Shown one piece after another: positions 50,341 through 59,630 of a stretch of 64,000 nucleotides of DNA. The number at the start of each line of letters is the position of its first letter. Within the stretch, counting starts at the first letter, position 1. The notes under the pieces were generated by a model. The model was not told the DNA's origin. It saw only the letters and a list, made by a program, of their open reading frames with translations, and searched no databases. The stretch comes from GWC2-45-44 sp041661665 (GTDB lineage: Bacteria; Planctomycetota; Phycisphaerae; Sedimentisphaerales; UBA12454), in assembly GCA_041661665.1 (NCBI GenBank), contig JBAZTW010000005.1:1-64000 (forward strand), in the 5' to 3' direction. The translations under genes were made by a program, and so were the position numbers.

Positions 50341-51387
50341 TTAAAAAAGTTCCTCTTCGGAATCATTTTGTTCCTGTCGTTTTTCAATTTTCAAATCGAT
50401 GCCGAGATGTCTGCACGCCGAGTCGGTAATTTCTCTGCCGCGTTTTGTTCTGCGAACAAAACCAATCTGCAATAAATAAGGCTCGACTACATCTTCCAGC
50501 GTGTCCTTTTCTTCGCCGAGCGTCGCCGCCAGAGCCTCAATGCCCGCAGGGCCGCCATTGTATATATTTGCTATTGCCCGCAAAAACGACCTGTCGAGTT
50601 CGTCAAGTCCCAGCTCGTCAATTTGTTCCATCTTCAGCGCAGCCGAGACAATCGCATCTGTCAATTTGCCTTGCCCCTTAACCTGTGCGTAATCGCGAAC
50701 TCTCTTCAAAAGCCTGTTTGCAACTCTCGGCGTGCCTCTGCTCCGTGATGCGATAAGTTCAAGCGTGCCTGCCGAGCAGACTAAATTCAGCAATTTCGCC
50801 GAGCGGGTTAAAATTTTCGCAAGTTCAGCCGCACTGTAAAATTCCAGATGATACAGCATCCCGAATCTGCCCCGCAGCGGCGAACTAAGCAATCCCGCTC
50901 TTGTCGTCGCTCCGATTAGCGTAAATCGCTTCAGCGGGAAATTTATCGTCTTTGCGTGCATTCCGCTGTCAACCGTGAAATCGACCCTGAAATCTTCCAT
51001 TGCCGGATATATAAATTCCTCAACGGGTGTGCTCAGTCTGTGAATCTCGTCGATGAAAAGAATATCGCCCGTGTTGACATTGCTCAAAAGCCCCATCACA
51101 TCGCCTTGCTTGACTAATGCCGGGCCTGATGTTGTTTTAATTCTCGCGCCCATTTCGTTTGCGATTACATGAGCCAGCGTGGTCTTGCCCAATCCCGGCG
51201 GGCCATAAAACAAAATATGGTCTAATGGTTCGCCTCGCTGTTTCGCTGCCGACATAGCGATAGTCAGTTTTTCCTTCACATTCTCCTGACCGATGCACTC
51301 ATTAAGAGCTGTTGGCCGCAGAGAAGTGTTGAAAGTATCTTCCTGCTCGTTCATCGATTCGCTATTTAAAACTCTGTCAATCGCCAT
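50341..51387 (-). CDS. ruvB: Holliday junction helicase motor RuvB
   Basis: The 348-residue AAA+ ATPase drives branch migration with RuvA. Walker A is GPPGLGKTTLA, Walker B is ILFIDEIHRL, sensor 1 is GATTRAGLLSSPLRGRFG, and the C-terminal winged helix contains GFVRRTKRGREIT. Length and motifs are standard. ruvA lies upstream, separated by a repeat-filled 148-base gap. Confidence 0.97.
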   Translation of the reverse strand: MAIDRVLNSESMNEQEDTFNTSLRPTALNECIGQENVKEKLTIAMSAAKQRGEPLDHILFYGPPGLGKTTLAHVIANEMGARIKTTSGPALVKQGDVMGLLSNVNTGDILFIDEIHRLSTPVEEFIYPAMEDFRVDFTVDSGMHAKTINFPLKRFTLIGATTRAGLLSSPLRGRFGMLYHLEFYSAAELAKILTRSAKLLNLVCSAGTLELIASRSRGTPRVANRLLKRVRDYAQVKGQGKLTDAIVSAALKMEQIDELGLDELDRSFLRAIANIYNGGPAGIEALAATLGEEKDTLEDVVEPYLLQIGFVRRTKRGREITDSACRHLGIDLKIEKRQEQNDSEEELF

Positions 51388-51419
51388 AGTTATTGCCGAA
51401 CTTCCATATTTAACATTGA

Positions 51420-51535
51420 AGATTGTAGATTGAAGATTTTAGGAAACGCCTGTCGGTAACACTGTTTTATAAAATTCCATCGGCACAGCCGATTCCATAA
51501 ATTTTCAATTTTCATTTTTCAATCTTCAATTTCTT
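51420..51535. repeat. dispersed composite repeat between ruvA and ruvB
   Basis: A palindrome CCATCGGCACAGCCGATTCC is followed by CATAAATTTTCAATTTTC and further TTCAATCTTCAATT units. The same palindrome-plus-tail order occurs at 53204-53262 and inverted at 63280-63335. Confidence 0.8.
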
Positions 51536-52165
51536 TTACGCTTCAATCCCTTGTTTTAGTCTATAAACCAATGGCACAAGTTCTTCTGCTGTTTTAATCT
51601 GCGGATGTTTTTTGCACGCCAATTTAATGAGTTCCGCAACTTCGATTCTCTTTTCACCCCAGGCGATAAGAATTTCCAGTGTCTCAAGCTGATACGCCGA
51701 CAAGTCGCCATCGTCGCCGGTTCTGGCGGGTGTTTCTGCTGCGAATGTCGCCAGTTTGCCTTTCAACTCTGCAATCATATGCTGAGCAAGCCTCTTGCCT
51801 ATGCCCGGCAGAGAAATTAATATCTTCTCGTCGCCGTTTTCAACCGCTGCCGCTATCGTACCAATCGGCAGAGCAAGCGATTTTAAACCTTTCTTAATTC
51901 CGATTCCGCCGACCGATGTATAGCGTTTGAAAAAATCCTTCTCCGCCTGACAAAGAAATCCGACCATTTGCGGAATCAAATTTCCGCCCGCCATACTGCC
52001 CTCATAATACTCAAGCGTGCAGAGCGTAATCTCTTTGCCGATTCTGTCGGAAAGCAGACTTACCATATACCCAGGCAGAAGAATTTCATAGCAAATCTGC
52101 CCGACCTGAACTAAGCCGGTCTCACTGCCAAGAGAAACAAGTTTTCCGCTTATTTGTGCTATCAT
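51536..52165 (-). CDS. ruvA: Holliday junction binding protein RuvA
   Basis: The 209-residue protein has the N-terminal OB domain (MIAQISGKLVSLG), helix-hairpin-helix segments (KRYTSVGGIGIKKGLKSL, SLPGIGKRLAQHMIAELKGKL) and a C-terminal domain that touches RuvB. It tetramerises on four-way junctions. It starts at ATG; no ruvC is present nearby. Confidence 0.95.
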   Translation of the reverse strand: MIAQISGKLVSLGSETGLVQVGQICYEILLPGYMVSLLSDRIGKEITLCTLEYYEGSMAGGNLIPQMVGFLCQAEKDFFKRYTSVGGIGIKKGLKSLALPIGTIAAAVENGDEKILISLPGIGKRLAQHMIAELKGKLATFAAETPARTGDDGDLSAYQLETLEILIAWGEKRIEVAELIKLACKKHPQIKTAEELVPLVYRLKQGIEA

Positions 52166-52190
52166 TTTATTATGACTTTTTCCCGCAGTC

Positions 52191-52218
52191 TTGTAGGGTG
52201 GGCTCTTAGCCCACGCAG
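52191..52218. repeat. GGGTGGGCT...AGCCCACGC inverted repeat
   Basis: TGTAGGGTGGGCTC and TTAGCCCACGC form a hairpin between accD and ruvA. The same elements flank the longer inverted repeat at 7265-7318. Confidence 0.6.
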
Positions 52219-52222
52219 TTAT

Positions 52223-53074
52223 CTACGATTTTTTCCCGCAGTAATCTATCAGCCTTGCTATCTCGTTTCTCAAATCTTTGCGGTTCACTATCATATCTAT
52301 AAATCCGTGTTCCAAAAGGAATTCCGACCTCTGAAATCCGTCAGGCAGTTCCACTTTAATTGTCTGGTAAATCGTTCTGGGTCCTGCAAAACCAATCAGC
52401 GCCTGCGGTTCAGCGATAATCACATCGCCGAGCATCGCGAAACTTGCCGTTACCCCGCCGGTCGTCGGGTCGGTCAAAACAGAGATGAACAATCCGCCGC
52501 TGTCGTCTAATTTCGCCAACGCTGCGCTGGTTTTTGCCATTTGACCCAGCGACACAACGCCCTCGTGCATTCTCGCGCCGCCGGAGGAACTGACCACTAC
52601 CAGAGGCAGCGATTCTTCGATGGCTTTCTCGGTGGCAGCGACCAATTTTTCGCCGACAACCGCACCCATCGAACCGCCTAAAAAGTAAAAATCCATTACC
52701 GCCAGCATTACTTCTCGGCCTTTAATAAAAGCTTTGCCGACTAAAATTGCCTCTTTTCCAAATGCCGTTTTCTCAGCGGCCTTGGCTCTTTCCTTGTATT
52801 TTGTGCCTTTATACGAGAAATTCAGCGGGTCAGCCGTTACCAAATCGGTCAAAATCTGCTCAAAAGTGCCTTCGTCAATCAGGTATTTGATTCGAGCTTT
52901 TGCCCCGATTCGAAAGTGGTAATTGCATTGCGGGCAAACGTCCATATTCTCGGTTACGACTTTCTGAAAGAGTGTCTGCTCGCAGCCGGGGCATTTAACC
53001 CAAAGGCCCTTGGGCATTTCCTTACGCGGCTTTAAACTAAAGCCGTCCCATTGTGATTCTGTCTTTTTTGCCAT
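52223..53074 (-). CDS. accD: acetyl-CoA carboxylase carboxyltransferase subunit beta
   Basis: The 283-residue subunit transfers carboxyl from carboxybiotin to acetyl-CoA in fatty acid synthesis. A zinc finger lies near the N-terminus (CPGCEQTLF ... CPQCNYHF). The carboxylase core has SSSGGARMHEG and DPTTGGVTASFAMLGD. ATG 53074 (MAKKTES) is preferred; the frame from 53098 adds eight unsupported residues. Confidence 0.95.
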   Translation of the reverse strand: MAKKTESQWDGFSLKPRKEMPKGLWVKCPGCEQTLFQKVVTENMDVCPQCNYHFRIGAKARIKYLIDEGTFEQILTDLVTADPLNFSYKGTKYKERAKAAEKTAFGKEAILVGKAFIKGREVMLAVMDFYFLGGSMGAVVGEKLVAATEKAIEESLPLVVVSSSGGARMHEGVVSLGQMAKTSAALAKLDDSGGLFISVLTDPTTGGVTASFAMLGDVIIAEPQALIGFAGPRTIYQTIKVELPDGFQRSEFLLEHGFIDMIVNRKDLRNEIARLIDYCGKKS

Positions 53075-53139
53075 AATAATGTGGGCGGATTCTACCACAT
53101 TATTGAGAAAAATCGAGCAGTAAATTTTTCAGCAAAAAT

Positions 53140-53310
53140 ACGCATTCCCGCGTCCCTCTATCAGAGCCCAAGCGACAGCGCAGGGTGTTTCATTAAAAAG
53201 TCTCATCGCCGCAGGCGATTCCATAAATCTTCATTTTTCAATCTTCAATCTTCAATTTTCCCCCATCTACTGCCTATTGGCTATTGACTATTGTCCATTG
53301 CGTACTATTA
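53140..53310. repeat. composite repeat spacer upstream of the TIGR02757 gene
   Basis: CATCGCCGCAGGCGATTCC (53204-53222) is followed by CATAAATCTTCATTTTTCAA and repeated TTCAATCTTCAAT, then by CTATTGGCTATTGACTATTG heptads. It holds no gene. Confidence 0.75.
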
Positions 53311-53317
53311 TCCCGCT

Positions 53318-54139
53318 ATGACAAAAGACACAGCCAATTTATATCAAATCCTCGAAGGACTATACGGCAAGTATAACCACAAAAAGTTTATTCCGCCCGA
53401 CCCGCTGCAATTCGTATATCGCTATAACCGTAGAGCAGATATGGAGATAGCGGGTTTCCTGGCCGCGATGTTTGCTTACGGCGCAGTCGAGCAAATCGGA
53501 AAATTCCTGACTTGCTTATTGGGCAAAATGGGCAAAAAGCCGGCAGATTTTATTAAAAATTTCTCAAAAAATGACCAAAAACTGTTCGAAAATCTAAAAT
53601 ATCGCTTCAATACCGCTGACGATATCGTCAATTTGCTGTCTGCTTTGAAGAAAACTCTCAACAAATTCGGCAGTCTGGAAAACCTCTTTCTGGCCGGCTT
53701 CGACAATAATGATGAAAATATAATACCCGCCTCGGCAAAATTCATTCGGGCATTGAACGCCGGCAGCAGTCCAGGCCTGAAATTTCTGCTTTCTGACCCG
53801 AATAATGGCGGGACATGCAAAAGATTGTTCCTGTTCCTCCGCTGGATGATAAGAAATGATGAAGTTGACGCAGGACTTTGGAAAAACATTGACCAGGCCA
53901 AACTTGTCGCTCCGGTCGATGTTCACATCGGCAGACTGAGCAGGATTTTAGGCCTGCACAATAAAAAGACAATCAATCTTAAGACTGCTTTGGAAATCAC
54001 CGCAGGTCTTAGAGAAATAAATCCTGCCGACCCGATTAAATATGACTTTGCATTGTGCAGAATCGGAATCCTCGAAAACTGCACAGGCAGGAAAAATCCC
54101 TACTGCCCAAACTGCGAACTGGCAAAATTTTGTGTATGA
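53318..54139 (+). CDS. TIGR02757 family protein
   Basis: The 273-residue protein matches the TIGR02757 family of unknown function: NRRADMEIAGFLAAMFAYG, LFLFLRWMIRNDEVDAGLW, PVDVHIGRLSRILGL and a C-terminal CPNCELAKFC-like ending with cysteines NPYCPNCELAKFCV. The fold recalls helix-hairpin-helix DNA glycosylases, and the cysteines could hold an iron-sulfur cluster, but activity is not established. ATG 53318 is chosen since upstream codons lie in repeats. Confidence 0.85.
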   Translation: MTKDTANLYQILEGLYGKYNHKKFIPPDPLQFVYRYNRRADMEIAGFLAAMFAYGAVEQIGKFLTCLLGKMGKKPADFIKNFSKNDQKLFENLKYRFNTADDIVNLLSALKKTLNKFGSLENLFLAGFDNNDENIIPASAKFIRALNAGSSPGLKFLLSDPNNGGTCKRLFLFLRWMIRNDEVDAGLWKNIDQAKLVAPVDVHIGRLSRILGLHNKKTINLKTALEITAGLREINPADPIKYDFALCRIGILENCTGRKNPYCPNCELAKFCV

Positions 54140-54159
54140 TATATATGCCTGCAATGCGG

Positions 54160-55215
54160 CTATTTAATCAACTCAACAGTTGTATAGCCGTCAAGTTGCA
54201 GTTGTATATTCATATTTGGCCGGACAGGCAGCATCATTCTATCCGGCTCGATTCTCCGGACTCCCGACATTTTCATACGGGCATCGTTTTTTTTCAGCAA
54301 CCCCGTGGTCTCCTCAACTTCCGCAGTGGAATTTATTGTGCCTGACAGCTTCATAAGAATTTTTTCCCTGGCAGTTATATCGACAACCTTTAATTCATCC
54401 ATATCGAGTTTTGAAATCGTATCTATATAAGCGATATTGCTGCTGTGTCGTTCTATTTTATAGACCGTGTTGACATCGAATGAATAGCCTAAGTTGAGAT
54501 TTTGTGTGTATTGCCACTTTCTGCCCACAACGGCAAAATCAGCGGGAAATTTCATTATTGCAGAATCGGTAAGTTCTCTCACCTGATTTTCGTTGAATAA
54601 TTTATAGAAAAATTCTGCATATTTTTTTTCATCATTCGCTCCGAATGCTTTTTTAAGAGCTTCCAGCATTTCTTTTTGTTCCGGGTTATTTGGTTCGTTT
54701 TTGGCTTCCAATTTAGTCATTTCATTTTTGAATTTGGTAAAAATGTCGTCGATTCCGATAATTTCTGATACTTCTCCTGTCGGCGTTATTCTCATCTTAA
54801 GACTGCTGCCGATTACGCTCGAAAATAAAACATTAAACGCCTGTTGGCTGTCGTCATTGGGGTCGGTTTTTTTGGGGTTTTCCTGGTCGAATTCCAGATG
54901 GCCGTAGGGGGTGTCGATTCCGAGCTTGATTGTTTTGAAGGTTAATGCCGCATTCATTGAGCCGTTAGCATCAACGCTGAGTATGTCCAGGCCGATAAGC
55001 ATATCCGATACCTGATTTGAATCGCTGCCTTTGTTTCCTAATCTCTGGCTTATGCTTGCGAATTGCGTATATTTTATTTCGTGTGATTCGCCGGGTTTTA
55101 GACGCAGCTTGAGGTCTATTTTGTCATGTGATTTATCGCTGTCATACTGAGCGTATATGATTCCCAATGCGATAATCGCAGCGATAACAAGCAAAATAAT
55201 GTTCTTGATACTCAT
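54160..55215 (-). CDS. secreted or membrane-anchored protein of unknown function
   Basis: The 351-residue protein has an N-terminal helix (NIILLVIAAIIALGIIYA) and a large extracytoplasmic part rich in beta strands and repeated pairs such as LKLRLKPGESHEIKYTQ and RKWQYTQNLNLGYSF. It resembles DUF6263-type proteins, but I am not certain. ATG 55215 has AAAGGA six bases upstream. The longer frame to 55422 overlaps the rhomboid gene and was rejected. It follows the rhomboid gene by 31 bases and may be its partner or substrate. Confidence 0.65.
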   Translation of the reverse strand: MSIKNIILLVIAAIIALGIIYAQYDSDKSHDKIDLKLRLKPGESHEIKYTQFASISQRLGNKGSDSNQVSDMLIGLDILSVDANGSMNAALTFKTIKLGIDTPYGHLEFDQENPKKTDPNDDSQQAFNVLFSSVIGSSLKMRITPTGEVSEIIGIDDIFTKFKNEMTKLEAKNEPNNPEQKEMLEALKKAFGANDEKKYAEFFYKLFNENQVRELTDSAIMKFPADFAVVGRKWQYTQNLNLGYSFDVNTVYKIERHSSNIAYIDTISKLDMDELKVVDITAREKILMKLSGTINSTAEVEETTGLLKKNDARMKMSGVRRIEPDRMMLPVRPNMNIQLQLDGYTTVELIK

Positions 55216-55246
55216 AACCAATCCTTTAAATAAATTGTTGATAACA

Positions 55247-56392
55247 TTAGTTGTCTGGAATTTTAATCTTCCGGCCGCATTTAGGACATTTGCCGTTCTG
55301 ACCTGCATACTTAATCGGAATTTTACATCGTTTGCCGCAATCACAATAAAATCGTACAAACCCGTCGTTGTCTTGTGCTGTTGCCTGCTCGGCGGATTGT
55401 GATTCAGGTATCGGCGAGTCAATCTTTAAAAAATCCTCCATACTCAACAAAGGCTGCACCGGCGGTTGAATTTTAACTGCCGCTTCTGTCGGACTTATAT
55501 TCACAGCCAAAGGCTGCGGTTCAACGGTATATTCCAGCATTAATGCCTTATGCGTATATGGTGTTACCGGCTGCACAATTGCGCGCCTTTCGGCAAGCAA
55601 ATCAAGCAGAGATTTTTCATATCTGGCAGTTTTAATAATTTTCATTTTCAGCAGTATTAAAGTTATCACAACTCCTGCCGCAAATCCGCCGAAATGTGCG
55701 AAATAAGCAACATTGTCGCCGCCGACAATGGCGCCGAAAATATCCCACGCCAGCCAATATAGTACCATCCAAAAACTGGAAACTTCAAAGGCATAACGAT
55801 TCCACCAAAGAGAAAATGGGAACATTAACCACAGGAAGGAAATTGTATTCAGTGGAAACAGTACCAGAAACATTCCCACAATACCGTTAATCGCTCCGCT
55901 TGCGCCGAGAGCCGGTCCGCCGTTGAAAATAAGATGCCCCATCGCGGCAAAGACACCCAATACAATAAAGATTGGCAGATAAGCGATATTGCCGAACTTT
56001 GCGCAGATTGCGTTGCCGAATATCCATAGAAAAATCATATTGCCAATCAAATGCAGCCATCCGCCATGCAGCCACATATGTCCGACCATTCCTCTTAGCT
56101 CCCAGCCTTTGAGTATGTATCGTTCATATGGATATACCCAGTTGCGTTCTTTCATCTTTTGCAGAATTTGTTTTTTTATCTCCTCTACGGACAGGGACTT
56201 TTGTTTCGACGTTGAAGCGGTATTTGAGTCAGCCGCCGAAGCGGAGGAATTCTTATTGCTGACTTTAATGGTTATATGATTTTCGATTTGATATGACTGC
56301 AGAAAAAAAGCCCCGATAATGGACGCTATCAGCAGCCAGTTCATTACAGGCAGTTTCTCCTGCGGAACATCAACTTTCCATGGTATTATCAT
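55247..56392 (-). CDS. rhomboid intramembrane serine protease with C-terminal zinc ribbon
   Basis: The 381-residue protein has six hydrophobic helices. HGGWLHLIGNMIFLWIFG, the catalytic GASGAINGIVGMF serine and the AHFGGFAAG histidine are all present, so the protease should be active. A long cytoplasmic linker (about 285-340) leads to a ribbon FYCDCGKRCKIPIKYAGQNG then KCPKCGRKIKIP, four cysteines in two CxC/CxxC pairs. Fusion of rhomboid to such a ribbon is seen in some planctomycetes but its role is unknown. Confidence 0.88.
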   Translation of the reverse strand: MIIPWKVDVPQEKLPVMNWLLIASIIGAFFLQSYQIENHITIKVSNKNSSASAADSNTASTSKQKSLSVEEIKKQILQKMKERNWVYPYERYILKGWELRGMVGHMWLHGGWLHLIGNMIFLWIFGNAICAKFGNIAYLPIFIVLGVFAAMGHLIFNGGPALGASGAINGIVGMFLVLFPLNTISFLWLMFPFSLWWNRYAFEVSSFWMVLYWLAWDIFGAIVGGDNVAYFAHFGGFAAGVVITLILLKMKIIKTARYEKSLLDLLAERRAIVQPVTPYTHKALMLEYTVEPQPLAVNISPTEAAVKIQPPVQPLLSMEDFLKIDSPIPESQSAEQATAQDNDGFVRFYCDCGKRCKIPIKYAGQNGKCPKCGRKIKIPDN

Positions 56393-56619
56393 AGGCTGCT
56401 TCCGTTATCAAAAACGTACTCTCTTAAAAAGTAAAATACACATTTTCCGTTAATTTTTCAACCACTAAAAATGTTACCGGATGCAGTTTTGCTTATTTAC
56501 TATAATCGGCTGCAATTTTTTGCGGCCATTGATATGAAATTCCTTTGTTTTTACGCTAAAATAGGGCTTAACACGGGTTCCAGCGACTATCCACCGGCTA
56601 ACTAACCATTAGTTTTCGT

Positions 56620-56649
56620 TTGACTTGTTTATTCCATTAAGCGTATAAT
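56620..56649 (+). promoter_or_regulatory. promoter of the ferritin-like gene
   Basis: TTGACT (56620-56625) and TATAAT (56644-56649) are 18 bases apart, with the start codon 35 bases further on behind GGGTGGG. In the rest of the spacer (56393-56619) I see no other feature. Confidence 0.75.
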
Positions 56650-56683
56650 AATACAGGAAATAATTTTTCTGGGTGGGTAAAAA

Positions 56684-57163
56684 ATGGCAAAGTTTAATAC
56701 CGCCGAAGATATTATTCGTTATGCCGTCGGCAGGGAGGTCGAGGCCAATGTCTTTTACAATCTTCTTACGCAGTATGTTGACGACCCGCAGGTTCGCGCC
56801 TTGTGCAGCGAACTGGCCTCCGAGGAGCTTGAGCATAAGGGGCTTCTTGAACTTGAACTGATGAAGCTCGGCGATGTCGTAAAGCCGCCTTCCACCGCTG
56901 ATATGAAAAATACATCGCTTCCCAGACCGCTTGACTGTATGCTTGAAATGGTCAGGATTTCGCAGATGGATTTGGAAAAAGTAGTGCTTTTGGCGATGGA
57001 GAAGGAAAAAAAATCTTTTCGGCTTTATATGGATTTGCTGGCCGCTGTAAGCGATGCCGATTGCCGCGAGACGATAATGAACATAGCCGAAGAAGAAGCC
57101 CGCCACAAAATAAATCTTGAGCTTGAATACGACAGACTCACAGCAGCCCACAAAAACCAGTAG
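56684..57163 (+). CDS. ferritin-like diiron protein (rubrerythrin type)
   Basis: The 159-residue four-helix protein has the two metal motifs SEELEHK and EEEARHK plus Glu residues in GREVEANVFY and MEKEKKSFRLYM. This matches rubrerythrin/YciE-like diiron proteins; the C-terminal rubredoxin domain is missing. Likely roles are peroxide reduction or iron handling in an anaerobe or microaerophile. It has its own promoter and converges on cysK. Confidence 0.85.
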   Translation: MAKFNTAEDIIRYAVGREVEANVFYNLLTQYVDDPQVRALCSELASEELEHKGLLELELMKLGDVVKPPSTADMKNTSLPRPLDCMLEMVRISQMDLEKVVLLAMEKEKKSFRLYMDLLAAVSDADCRETIMNIAEEEARHKINLELEYDRLTAAHKNQ

Positions 57164-57178
57164 CAGATAGTCAGTACC

Positions 57179-58120
57179 CTAACTATTGCCCCCTGTCTCC
57201 TGAAACAGCCATGTTGAGAGATACCGTTCGCCCGTATCCGGCAGAACAACGACTATCAGCTTATCCTTGTTTTCTTTTCGTTTGGCGACTTCCAGCGCAG
57301 CCCACAGCGCTGCGCCGCCGGAGATGCCCGCTAAAATGCCGTCCGATTTTGCCAGCCGTCTTGCCGTTTCGCCTGCGTCATAATCTTTTACGCGGATAAT
57401 CTCATCAATTATTTCTCTGTTGAGAACATTGGGAATAAATCCTGCGCCAATTCCCTGAATTTTGTGCGGCCCCGGCTTTTCACCGCTCAGCACAGGCGAT
57501 GTATCAGGTTCGACCGCGATTGCTTTGAAGTTTTTTTTCCTTTTCTTGATTACTTCCGATACCCCTGTGATTGTTCCGCCCGTTCCAACGCCTGCAACGA
57601 GAATATCGATTTTGCCGTCGGTGTCATCCCATATTTCCTCTGCCGTAGTCCTGCGATGTACTTCCGGGTTGGCGGGATTATCGAACTGCTGAGGCATAAA
57701 ACCGTTCGGCGTTATTTTAACAAGCTCCTCAGCCTTTGCTACCGCTCCCATCATTCCTTTTGTTCCATCGGTCAGTACGAGTTCCGCACCGAATATTTTC
57801 AAAAGCTGCCTTCTTTCCATACTCATAGTTTCAGGCATCGTCAAAATGAGTCTGTATCCTTTGGCTGCCGCCGCAAACGCCAGAGCGATGCCGGTGTTTC
57901 CGCTCGTCGGCTCGATAATTACAGAATCGCTTCGCAGAAATCCTTTCTTTTCTGCCTGTTCAATCATCGCTATGCCGATTCTGTCCTTGACGCTCGAAAG
58001 AGGGTTGAATGATTCAAGCTTTGCCAAAATAACAGCTTTCGTTCCATTGGCAATTCTATTTAGTTTTACCAAAGGTGTATGTCCTATGGTTTTTGTAATG
58101 TCTTCATATATCTTTGTCAT
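57179..58120 (-). CDS. cysK: cysteine synthase A
   Basis: The 313-residue fold-II PLP enzyme makes cysteine from O-acetylserine and sulfide. The Schiff-base lysine is in NPLSSVKDRIG, the substrate loop is EPTSGNTGIALA and the phosphate loop is GVGTGGTITG. It follows metY by 69 bases in a sulfur assimilation cluster. Confidence 0.95.
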   Translation of the reverse strand: MTKIYEDITKTIGHTPLVKLNRIANGTKAVILAKLESFNPLSSVKDRIGIAMIEQAEKKGFLRSDSVIIEPTSGNTGIALAFAAAAKGYRLILTMPETMSMERRQLLKIFGAELVLTDGTKGMMGAVAKAEELVKITPNGFMPQQFDNPANPEVHRRTTAEEIWDDTDGKIDILVAGVGTGGTITGVSEVIKKRKKNFKAIAVEPDTSPVLSGEKPGPHKIQGIGAGFIPNVLNREIIDEIIRVKDYDAGETARRLAKSDGILAGISGGAALWAALEVAKRKENKDKLIVVVLPDTGERYLSTWLFQETGGNS

Positions 58121-58189
58121 AATTTTTCACTTTTCACTTTTAAATTTTTAATAATTTTTTCTCTGTGTCTCTGTGGTGAAACACATTTT

Positions 58190-59479
58190 TCACTTTTTCA
58201 ACGCCTGCCCGATATCCGCGATAATGTCGTCGATATGCTCAATGCCAATCGACAAACGAATAAAATCAGGCGTTACTCCGGTTGCCAATTGTTCCGCTAG
58301 CGAAAGCTGCTGATGCGTCGTCGTTGCCGGGTGAATGGCAAGCGTCTTTGCATCGCCTACATTTGCAAGATGAGAAATAAGCTCAAGCGAATCAATAAAC
58401 TTCTTGCCCGCCTCAAGCCCGCCCTTAATTCCAAAGCCCAAAATAGCGCCGGCTCCCTTGGGCAGATACTTTTTTACTCTTTCTTTTTCAGGACTCGATT
58501 TCAAACCCGGATAATTCACCCACGAAACTTTCGGATGGGCGCTCAAATACTCCGCCACTGCAAGAGCATTCTCGGAATGTCTCGGCAATCTCAAATGCAG
58601 CGTCTCAAGCCCCTGCAAAAACAAAAACGAATTAAAAGGCGATAACGCAGGCCCAAGGTCTCGAAGCAGCGTTACCCTTGCCTTAATGATATAAGCGATA
58701 TTTCCCAGCGGCTTGAGCGCCTCAATAAAGTTTAGCCCGTGATAGCTCGGCTCAGGCTCTGCGATTAGCGGAAATTTACCATTCGTCCAGTCGAATTTGC
58801 CCGAATCGACAATCAGTCCGCCGACGCTTGTGCCATGTCCGCCGATGAATTTTGTCGCCGAATAAACGACTATATCAACGCCGTGGTCGATAGGCCGAAG
58901 CAGGTAGGGTGATACCGTATTGTCCAAAACAAACGGAATACCGTTTTTATGCGCGACATTCGCGATGCCTTCCAAATCCGCCACATCCAATTTCGGATTG
59001 CCGATTGACTCTGCGTAAATAGCCTTTGTCTTTGGCGTAATCGCATTCTGAAAAGCGTTCAGGTCGTTGGACTTTACAAATTTTACCTTCACGCCGAACT
59101 TTGCGAACGTGTAATGCAGAAGATTATATGTCCCGCCGTAAAGATTATCAGCCGATACTATTTCATCGCCTGCCTGCGCGATATTCAGCAGCGCAAGCGT
59201 AATTGCCGATTGTCCGCTTGCCGTTGCCAAAGCGCCGACTCCGCCGTCAAGCAGGGCGATGCGTTTTTCCAGCACATCTGTCGTAGGGTTCATCAGACGC
59301 GTGTAGATATTGCCGAACTCGCGAAGCCCGAACAAATTAGCCGCGTGGTCGCTGCTTTTGAATTGATACGATGTTGTCTGATAAATCGGCACTGCCCGTG
59401 AGCCGGTCGTCGGGTCTGCTTCCTGCCCGCCGTGCAGAGCGATTGTTTCCAATTTCAATTTACTGTCTATTTTACTCAT
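58190..59479 (-). CDS. metY: O-acetylhomoserine sulfhydrylase
   Basis: The 429-residue Cys/Met metabolism PLP enzyme has LHGGQEADPTTGSRAVPIYQ near the N-terminus, YTRLMNPT, and SATKFIGGHGTSVGG with the catalytic lysine. It incorporates sulfide into O-acetylhomoserine to give homocysteine. Length and motifs favour the MetY type over cystathionine gamma-synthase. Its neighbour cysK uses the same sulfide. Confidence 0.93.
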   Translation of the reverse strand: MSKIDSKLKLETIALHGGQEADPTTGSRAVPIYQTTSYQFKSSDHAANLFGLREFGNIYTRLMNPTTDVLEKRIALLDGGVGALATASGQSAITLALLNIAQAGDEIVSADNLYGGTYNLLHYTFAKFGVKVKFVKSNDLNAFQNAITPKTKAIYAESIGNPKLDVADLEGIANVAHKNGIPFVLDNTVSPYLLRPIDHGVDIVVYSATKFIGGHGTSVGGLIVDSGKFDWTNGKFPLIAEPEPSYHGLNFIEALKPLGNIAYIIKARVTLLRDLGPALSPFNSFLFLQGLETLHLRLPRHSENALAVAEYLSAHPKVSWVNYPGLKSSPEKERVKKYLPKGAGAILGFGIKGGLEAGKKFIDSLELISHLANVGDAKTLAIHPATTTHQQLSLAEQLATGVTPDFIRLSIGIEHIDDIIADIGQALKK

Positions 59480-59512
59480 AAAATTTATCCTTTCATTATT
59501 CGTAATACTTTA

Positions 59513-59628
59513 TCCAAGTGCCAAATACGACTTGTCATTCCCGCGAAAGCGGGAATCCAGCGTAAAATAGCCTCCGCCACAGGCGGATTCCGCAATTTTG
59601 ATTTTTAATCTTTGATTTTTGATTTTCA
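59513..59628. repeat. long dispersed repeat upstream of metY
   Basis: TACGACTTGTCATTCCCGCG opens a stretch of about 75 bases that matches the inverse of 14040-14115, including the hairpin and CAGCGTAAAATAG. A GGCGGATTCC palindrome arm and TTTGATTTTT-rich tail follow. Confidence 0.85.
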
Positions 59629-59630
59629 TT

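Noticed and set aside
54160..55422. Longer start for the anchored protein
   Set aside because: It would overlap the rhomboid gene by about 175 bases, and ATG 55215 has a good ribosome site.
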